Source: an uncultured Lachnospiraceae bacterium
Lineage (GTDB): Bacteria; Bacillota; Clostridia; Lachnospirales; Lachnospiraceae
Reading direction: 5' to 3'
Assembly (NCBI GenBank): GCA_902783735.1
Contig: CACZSE010000109.1
Span: 1-13,494, forward strand
Length of the DNA: 13,494 bases
Shown: one piece after another, positions 8,390-13,494 of the stretch
Position numbering within the stretch: the stretch's first letter is position 1
Layout: every line of letters starts with the position of its first letter
Translations under genes and position numbers: made by a program
Notes under the pieces: model-generated
The model's database searches: none
Told to the model about the DNA's origin: nothing
Seen by the model: the letters and a program-made list of their open reading frames with translations, nothing else

Positions 8390-8429
8390 AAAAAACGGGC
8401 TGTATCCCGTTAATAGGATACAGCCCGTT
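8390..8429 (-). terminator. Rho-independent terminator after the Ig-repeat protein gene
   Basis: A perfect 14-bp inverted repeat pairs 8394-8407 with 8416-8429 around an 8-base loop (8408-8415). The stem contains a GC-rich AACGGGC segment. Read on the minus strand the hairpin is followed by a run of Ts (8395-8390). It begins 51 bases after the TAA at 8481-8483. Confidence 0.93.
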
Positions 8430-8480
8430 AAAGCTGTTATAAATCCTGCAGGCTTTCAACACCCTGCTTATATCATATTA

Positions 8481-11400
8481 TTAAGGTGCCTGCCCTATTT
8501 CTACCTCGTGATCCACAGGCTTGGCCGAAATTTTGAACGTAACTTTTTTCACGCCTCCAAAGCCTTTGCTACGATCACCGACAAGTATGACTGTTCCTTT
8601 CTTTTTCGTTAGATCAAACGGGCAAAACTCCTCTATTCTGTAGCAGGAATCATCAAATCCGGCCGGAGCTTTACTGATCGTTATCTGATCATTGTTTTCC
8701 ACGCGTATACTTCCTTCCGGTGAATAAAGCTGATCTTTTACGGCGAACTTTACTTTGCCGATCGATCTTTCCTCGGGTATCAGGCAATAATTGATATATG
8801 CGGGTTCATTTTCAAACAGTCTGAACCTGTTATAATTTCCGATACCTTCAACGATGACCTGCATATCTATAAAACCTTTATCGTCTGGCTTAAGTACGCT
8901 CATATCACCGTTAAAGTCTTTCCATACACCGTTATCCAGATATTTATATCCCGTGATCTTGTAATCCTTGTTCTTCACTTCATTTCCGTAAGAATTGAAT
9001 ACAATCAATGCAGGTTCATACTTTTTAGGTGTTCCCTTGTATGTAACACTGTCAGCGATAATATATCCGAGATCTCCTTTTTCTATTTTGAAGGTTTTGG
9101 TAAGACTGTCTTTGAAATTGCCTTTAAACTTCAAAACAACAGTCGGTGTCTTGGTACCGTTAACAGCTTTATTAGCTTTATATGATACTGAATAATCAAC
9201 GCCCTCCCGTAAAGATCTGTCCTTGTAATTGACTTCAAGTGAAAGCTTGGCACCCGCATTGTCAAATTGTGTAACAAAATCCTTATCGATAAAGACATCC
9301 TTTTGCTGTTCTTCGTCCCATTTGCGTACCCTTACGCTCAGGTACTTATTATTTATTACGCTGACCGGCACAATACTGAAACTCTTCTTAAGCGTAGTCC
9401 CTTCATATTCACCGATACCGTATATAATAACGTTTACTTTTCCTACGTCTACGTTGTTCGAGTTTATCTCATAGTAGAAATCTTTTCCTTCCTGAAGAAG
9501 AGTATTGTCTTTTTTACTCTTTTTAAGAACGATCTTCGGCCAGACAGGATCTCCGTTATATACTGCGTTCTCAAGGCCCGATACCACAACCGTTTTAGCA
9601 ATATTTGATCCGACTATCTTATAATTCAGATTCTTCGATCCGGCAAATCCGTTAATTCCTATGACTGATATGATCGTATCACCCGGATATCTGTCATTGT
9701 AATATCTCAGATAATAGTCTTCATTTAACTTAAGCTGTTTGCCTTTGTATGTGACCTTGATCTGATCCTCCATATCAATGTGGTCGCCATTTTTATAATT
9801 TACCTTCTTAGTCCACGTAAATTTTGCTTTGGATATCAGGACCGTATCTTTATCAATAAGTGTTTCCTTTAATGTGATCTTTCCTTTAAAGTTTCCTTTT
9901 CCGGTTATGACTACATCGTATACACCTGCTTTTTGATAAGCTCCGTTACTCTTATCGGGATAAGATAATGTATAATCCTTATTTACACTCAGTTTCTTTT
10001 TGTTGTAGTAAAGTACGGGAGCAAGATACTGTACTTTATTATTTGCCTGTTTTGTGAGCATGGAAACGTCTACATTAAGTATCGCCGCATCCGCCTTTTC
10101 AAGATCGATCGGAAGTATATTAAACTCTAAAGTGCGCTTCCCTTTATAGTTATTCTTTCCTGAAATGGTAACCGTTGCCTTACCTGCATTCACATTATTC
10201 TTATAAGAAACCGTATAGTCCTTACCCGGTTCAAGCCATCTGAATCCGTCATAGATCTCTGTCTGGGGAGTCAGCTTTGCACCTGTATATACCTGATCAC
10301 CGATAGGTTTGACATACATGTTCTCCGGAATGACTACCTGATATTTTGCAATGAGTTTCTTATAAGTACCGTCATAAGCAAACCATGGCTGTATCTCAAC
10401 ATTATGCTCATTGAAAAAGCCTAAGAATCTGCTGTTTTCCTTATTGACATCGATCTTACCCAGTTCATCGAGACTGTCACCCATGCCGAGTCTTAAAGGT
10501 TCATGATCTATGCCTTCAAAAACAACCTCTGCTTTGGTTATATTGATATTAATTCTGGCCCTTCTGCTTTCGGGAGTATCATCACCCAGGCTGTCGACCA
10601 TGACTTCTATAATGAATTCGCCTTCTATGTCACCACTGTATATTTTTACTTTCCTGTTAAGTTCATCCGTTTCCCATCCCAGATGATACTGCTCGCAGTC
10701 TACTTCCTTTCCGTCTTTGTCATACAGGCGTACTTCAAAATGATCCTGAGTCTTAAAATCGACCGGTGTAAATTTAACATTTATTGTCTTGTCGGATTGT
10801 GTCAGAATATCGGGATTGCCATCTTCAAAAGACAGTTCAACTTTTTCAAGAGCAGCCTTTACAACGAGTTCAAACTCAATGGTCTTTTCCTTTCCTATTG
10901 CCTTTATGATCGTTTTACCTACAGAACGTGCTTCTATGATACCTGATAAAGCATCGACCACAGCTACCTTTTCATTGGTGCTGACAAAGGTAAATTCATC
11001 GGACCTGAAATAAGCTCCCATGGGTTCTGTTATGATCGGATTGAAAAAAGTATCTCCCACGCAAACAGTCACCGAACTCTTTTCAAAGCTGATATTCTTA
11101 TATTCAAATCCTGTATTGAACCATGTCTCATGGTTATTTTCATGAGAATAAGGCTCCTGCGAAGAATAGGTAGAAGCTATAAGATCAAGATTTCCGGTTA
11201 CCTTAACAAACGTCACCTTATAAAGCCCCGGTACTGCTTTTCCGTCTTTATTGACACGTTCAACCTTCAGGTTATCAAAAGCCTTTACATCATTCTTATC
11301 TTCTGCAAAGGTACTGAATATCAGTTCCCTGTGTTCTTTACCCGTTTCATGATCAAACTTTAAAGGGTCCGAAACGTACAGCCTGGTAAATGACTTACCG

Positions 11401-13494
11401 TTCCACTCTCCATCATCATTTACATACATATAGAACACTGAACCGTCTTTTACAGCCGTTCCACGTCCTATAAATGTTTCTTCCGAAGCAACTTCTCCAC
11501 TGTAAAAACCTATTCTCGGAAGACTAACATCAAATGTCACAAAGTCATTCGGATCAAAATCTTCAGGTTTTGCGGGTGCCTTGTAAACTCTGTATCTGCC
11601 CAGGTGTTTAAAATGAAGCACATGTGCTATGAAAACATTTCCTTTATCAGGTTCTGAAGCAGGCTCGATCCGTTTCGACATTTCATAATAAGAATCGTCA
11701 ACATCGATCCATTCACCCTGATCGTTCTGCTTTTTAACTATCAGTTCACCCTTATACTGTTCATAATCATCTCCGTCTCTATCGGCAAATTGGATCTGAT
11801 CTCTGGATTCCAATGACATTCCGTACATTCTTGTATAATCGCCATGGTCATCCTCCCTCCAGTAATAACGCGCATACAGGCCATTTTGCGATCTTTGAAG
11901 CTGGACACGGTTATAATCTTCCCATGTATTATCCTCATCGGGAGCATTGGGATCACCTTTCCACTTCCAGTAAGTTACCGACTCAAGATCTATGAAATCC
12001 TCCATATCCTTAAAGGTCACTTTGTAGGCCGGATGTCCCTGTTCGTCTTTAAAAGCTTCAACGTTAAAGTTAGCATTTTTTGAAACTTCATCATCATTAA
12101 AAGTACTGTAAATGAGCTCTCCGGGCGAATTTTCGCCATAATCTTTAAATGCTTCTCTGGCGTATAATCTGAAGTTATAACTGTCTACCCAGTCGAAATT
12201 CTCATTATGGAAAATGTATGCCGCTTTGTTTCCCGAAACCGTGTATTCATTTCCCATTAAGAGATGTTCATCCGATGCACTTTTTTCATTTTCTTCAGCA
12301 TAAAACCCTGTTGAAGGGAAGCCCTGATCAACAGTGATCTCACCAAAACGATCGTTACTGATGGGAGCGATCTTAATGGTCAGTAATCTGTTAAACGGAA
12401 GCAATCTGTATAAACCCTTCCCAAGTTTTTCCAGATTCTCATTATAATACTTACCATACAGTGGTTTACCCTCACTGTCATATGCAGCATATACCGTAAA
12501 TCTGTCTGCAGGTTCATCAACGATATCAACTACCACATCGCCCTTATCGTTTATGTACCTGTAGCCCATCATAAATTCCATGTCCTTTTTAAGGGTCTGG
12601 TATTCCTCGGATGACCAATGGGCATTTTCACGAAGGGTTATATTTCCGTCTTCATCTCTGTCATAATCATGAGTGAAAACAAAGCCCTCAATATCAGGAG
12701 AGATATGAACTCCGGCATAGAAGTTATCATCTTCATCCCCTGTCTTTTCTACCTTTCCTTCAAGATTTATATATGCATCCGTCGAAGGATTCAAAATTAT
12801 AAACTGAAAACCTATAAATGTATTCGGCTCTTCACCGGTAAGGGGGATCACTTCCACCATTCTGTTTCTGAATGATTCTTCCTCAGAAACCTGCGTGGGT
12901 GTAATAACTCCATCCTTAGCTATGATATCTCCCGTGATCATGTCACCGTTGATCCTGAGTCTCAGTTCTTTTAACTTTTGCGGACCGACAGAATCGTCGA
13001 AGAGCACATAGATAGTTCCGAGTTGCTTAACATCACATTGATATTCATCTATGATATATTGATATGATACATGCGGTTGACTGTAAAAATAGAAAAACGG
13101 CATGTCAAAATCGAAGTATAATTTATACTGATCCTCGATATCTGACGGCGAATATGCCAGCCAGTAGTCCGCTGTAACCTTGTCATAGGGATCGGGTATA
13201 AATTCGAAGACCTGATATTCATTGCCGTCTTCTTTTATTGTCTTTCCTTCAAGCGCAACAAAGAGCTTTCTTCCAAGCTGACCCTCACTGCAGCTTATCT
13301 TTGCATCATCAAGATCGTTGATCGCTATCCAGTCCTTACCGTCAAAGAATTTGAATATGTATGTGTCGTGTATGGAAACATTTGGAACGTGGTCAATGCC
13401 TGTAAATGATATAGGCTCATCCTTGTCATTTTTATCGACCGCAACGTCAAAATCTCCGTTATCATGCCAGTCTCTTCTTACCTGAAAGGCATAA
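8481..13494 (-). CDS. Giant secreted Ig-like-repeat protein, N-terminus off the right edge
   Basis: The frame is open from the right edge (first whole codon 13491-13493) through 1,670 codons to TAA at 8481-8483. The first internal ATG, at 13103, is not the start: no Shine-Dalgarno precedes it, and the 130 codons before it are open and read as normal protein (for example YIFKFFDGKDWIAINDLDD). In visible residue numbers: unassigned beta-rich part with an EF-hand-like loop at 278-289; two copies of a ~118-residue module at 392-508 and 658-776; Big_2 domain at 799-879; about six or seven degenerate Ig/MBG-like repeats from 1053 to the end. The protein is rich in Asp, Glu, Lys and aromatic residues and poor in Cys. 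No enzyme motif was found. It ends VEIGQAP with no LPXTG, membrane segment, SLH or choline-type repeats. An extracellular structural or adhesive role is inferred; the signal peptide must lie beyond the edge. Confidence 0.92.
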   Translation of the reverse strand, partial: YAFQVRRDWHDNGDFDVAVDKNDKDEPISFTGIDHVPNVSIHDTYIFKFFDGKDWIAINDLDDAKISCSEGQLGRKLFVALEGKTIKEDGNEYQVFEFIPDPYDKVTADYWLAYSPSDIEDQYKLYFDFDMPFFYFYSQPHVSYQYIIDEYQCDVKQLGTIYVLFDDSVGPQKLKELRLRINGDMITGDIIAKDGVITPTQVSEEESFRNRMVEVIPLTGEEPNTFIGFQFIILNPSTDAYINLEGKVEKTGDEDDNFYAGVHISPDIEGFVFTHDYDRDEDGNITLRENAHWSSEEYQTLKKDMEFMMGYRYINDKGDVVVDIVDEPADRFTVYAAYDSEGKPLYGKYYNENLEKLGKGLYRLLPFNRLLTIKIAPISNDRFGEITVDQGFPSTGFYAEENEKSASDEHLLMGNEYTVSGNKAAYIFHNENFDWVDSYNFRLYAREAFKDYGENSPGELIYSTFNDDEVSKNANFNVEAFKDEQGHPAYKVTFKDMEDFIDLESVTYWKWKGDPNAPDEDNTWEDYNRVQLQRSQNGLYARYYWREDDHGDYTRMYGMSLESRDQIQFADRDGDDYEQYKGELIVKKQNDQGEWIDVDDSYYEMSKRIEPASEPDKGNVFIAHVLHFKHLGRYRVYKAPAKPEDFDPNDFVTFDVSLPRIGFYSGEVASEETFIGRGTAVKDGSVFYMYVNDDGEWNGKSFTRLYVSDPLKFDHETGKEHRELIFSTFAEDKNDVKAFDNLKVERVNKDGKAVPGLYKVTFVKVTGNLDLIASTYSSQEPYSHENNHETWFNTGFEYKNISFEKSSVTVCVGDTFFNPIITEPMGAYFRSDEFTFVSTNEKVAVVDALSGIIEARSVGKTIIKAIGKEKTIEFELVVKAALEKVELSFEDGNPDILTQSDKTINVKFTPVDFKTQDHFEVRLYDKDGKEVDCEQYHLGWETDELNRKVKIYSGDIEGEFIIEVMVDSLGDDTPESRRARININITKAEVVFEGIDHEPLRLGMGDSLDELGKIDVNKENSRFLGFFNEHNVEIQPWFAYDGTYKKLIAKYQVVIPENMYVKPIGDQVYTGAKLTPQTEIYDGFRWLEPGKDYTVSYKNNVNAGKATVTISGKNNYKGKRTLEFNILPIDLEKADAAILNVDVSMLTKQANNKVQYLAPVLYYNKKKLSVNKDYTLSYPDKSNGAYQKAGVYDVVITGKGNFKGKITLKETLIDKDTVLISKAKFTWTKKVNYKNGDHIDMEDQIKVTYKGKQLKLNEDYYLRYYNDRYPGDTIISVIGINGFAGSKNLNYKIVGSNIAKTVVVSGLENAVYNGDPVWPKIVLKKSKKDNTLLQEGKDFYYEINSNNVDVGKVNVIIYGIGEYEGTTLKKSFSIVPVSVINNKYLSVRVRKWDEEQQKDVFIDKDFVTQFDNAGAKLSLEVNYKDRSLREGVDYSVSYKANKAVNGTKTPTVVLKFKGNFKDSLTKTFKIEKGDLGYIIADSVTYKGTPKKYEPALIVFNSYGNEVKNKDYKITGYKYLDNGVWKDFNGDMSVLKPDDKGFIDMQVIVEGIGNYNRFRLFENEPAYINYCLIPEERSIGKVKFAVKDQLYSPEGSIRVENNDQITISKAPAGFDDSCYRIEEFCPFDLTKKKGTVILVGDRSKGFGGVKKVTFKISAKPVDHEVEIGQAP
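8484..10335 (-). repeat. Tandem Ig/MBG-like repeats to the C-terminus
   Basis: About six or seven degenerate units of 78-98 residues. The clearest (about 10090-10335) has VYTGAKLTP, LEPGKDYTVSYKNNVNAG, TVTISGKNNYKG and a FNI end. Later units keep L-x-x-N/G-x-DY, Y-x-x-N and G-x-G-N/E-Y/F-x-G lines (about 9850-10089, 9610-9849, 9360-9609, 9080-9359 and 8775-9079). A diverged last unit (8484-8774) closes the protein with a Cys pair in S-C-Y-R-I-E-E-F-C. This repeat type is frequent in large secreted proteins of Lachnospiraceae and related Clostridia. Boundaries are estimated by eye. Confidence 0.75.
10857..11099 (-). other. Big_2 bacterial Ig-like domain in the Ig-repeat protein
   Basis: Visible residues 799-879. 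The opening strands (KNISFEKSSVTVCVGDTF) are followed by the Big_2 signature: S-T-N-E-K-V-A-V-V-D, x-x-S-G-x-I-x-A, then VGKTIIKAIG and a closing FELVVKA strand. A Cys in the second strand is unusual for the family. Big_2 domains are common in secreted adhesins such as intimins and in many clostridial surface proteins. Confidence 0.85.
11166..11522 (-). repeat. Unassigned ~118-residue module, copy 2
   Basis: Runs from LPRIGFYSGE to DLIASTY (119 residues) and aligns end to end with copy 1. Shared anchors are GFY, RLY, ELI-x-STF, YKVTF and TY. The ~150-residue spacer between the copies (11523-11969) is Asp/Tyr-rich and contains no recognisable domain. Sequence identity between the copies looks low apart from the anchors, so the duplication is old. 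Confidence 0.7.
11970..12320 (-). repeat. Unassigned ~118-residue module, copy 1
   Basis: Runs from FPSTGFYAEE to DLESVTY (117 residues). Landmarks shared with copy 2, in order: P-x-x-GFY, a Gly-containing acidic stretch, F-x-x-x-x-x-W, F-RLY, ELI-x-STF, N-x-x-VE, YKVTF and D-L-x-x-x-TY. The pattern is that of a beta-sandwich. I cannot name a family for it. Confidence 0.7.
12627..12662 (-). other. EF-hand-like calcium-binding loop in the Ig-repeat protein
   Basis: Twelve residues, DRDEDGNITLRE, fit the canonical EF-hand/dockerin loop: acidic at 1, 3 and 5, Gly at 6, Ile at 8 and Glu at 12. It follows FVFTHDY and precedes an acidic, polar segment. No second loop is adjacent, so it is not a dockerin pair. 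A single calcium site stabilising an extracellular domain is plausible, but a chance match in a D/E-rich protein is possible. Confidence 0.5.

Noticed and set aside
8259..8462. Minus-strand open frame of 67 codons in the gap between the two genes
   Set aside because: It runs through the terminator hairpin and ends over the promoter of the next gene. It has no recognisable domain, so it is read as non-coding.
8471..8480. A second -10-like sequence (TGATATAAG on the minus strand) just after the right-hand stop codon
   Set aside because: Any transcript from it would meet the strong terminator about 50 bases later, and no -35 is evident.
13101..13103. ATG at 13103 as the start of the right-hand gene
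   Set aside because: There is no Shine-Dalgarno upstream and no signal peptide after it, and the frame is open for a further 130 codons to the window edge with normal protein composition.

Overview
The window holds two very large coding regions on the minus strand, both cut by a window edge, separated by a 288-base intergenic gap. No RNA genes, mobile elements, CRISPR arrays or housekeeping genes are visible. Both products look like secreted or surface-exposed multidomain proteins of a Gram-positive anaerobe. The organism is most likely a member of the Lachnospiraceae/Clostridia. This is inferred from the estimated GC content (low 40s percent, by eye), the Firmicutes-type GGAGGG ribosome binding site and extended -10 promoter, the SVSDN-type acidic linker, and the mix of GLUG, InlB-B-like and Ig-like repeats. 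It is not proven by a marker gene.

Right part (8481-13494, minus): the 3' 1,670 codons of a giant gene whose start lies beyond the right edge. It encodes a mosaic of beta-rich modules: an uncharacterised N-terminal part with one EF-hand-like loop, two copies of a ~118-residue module I cannot assign to a family, one Big_2 (bacterial Ig-like group 2) domain, and a run of about six or seven degenerate Ig-like/MBG-like repeats up to the natural C-terminus. No cell-wall anchor is seen at that end.

Gap (8193-8480): a strong rho-independent terminator for the right-hand gene, then an extended -10 promoter and a good Shine-Dalgarno for the left-hand gene. The two genes are therefore probably separate transcription units, although they are co-oriented and functionally alike.

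Left part (1-8192, minus): the first 2,730 codons of a second giant gene that starts at 8192 and runs off the left edge without a stop. Its product has a signal peptide, a ~115-residue acidic Pro/Asp/Glu linker ending in four SVSDN pentapeptides, a very long GLUG-type solenoid (about residues 152-1540) with a cysteine at nearly the same place in each ~27-residue repeat, and a second, shorter GLUG solenoid with its own leader (about 1551-1888). These are followed by a run of InlB-B/Listeria-Bacteroides-type repeats (about 1890-2255) and Ig/Fn3-like segments. Together the two genes look like an adhesin or extracellular-matrix locus, which is inferred from architecture alone.
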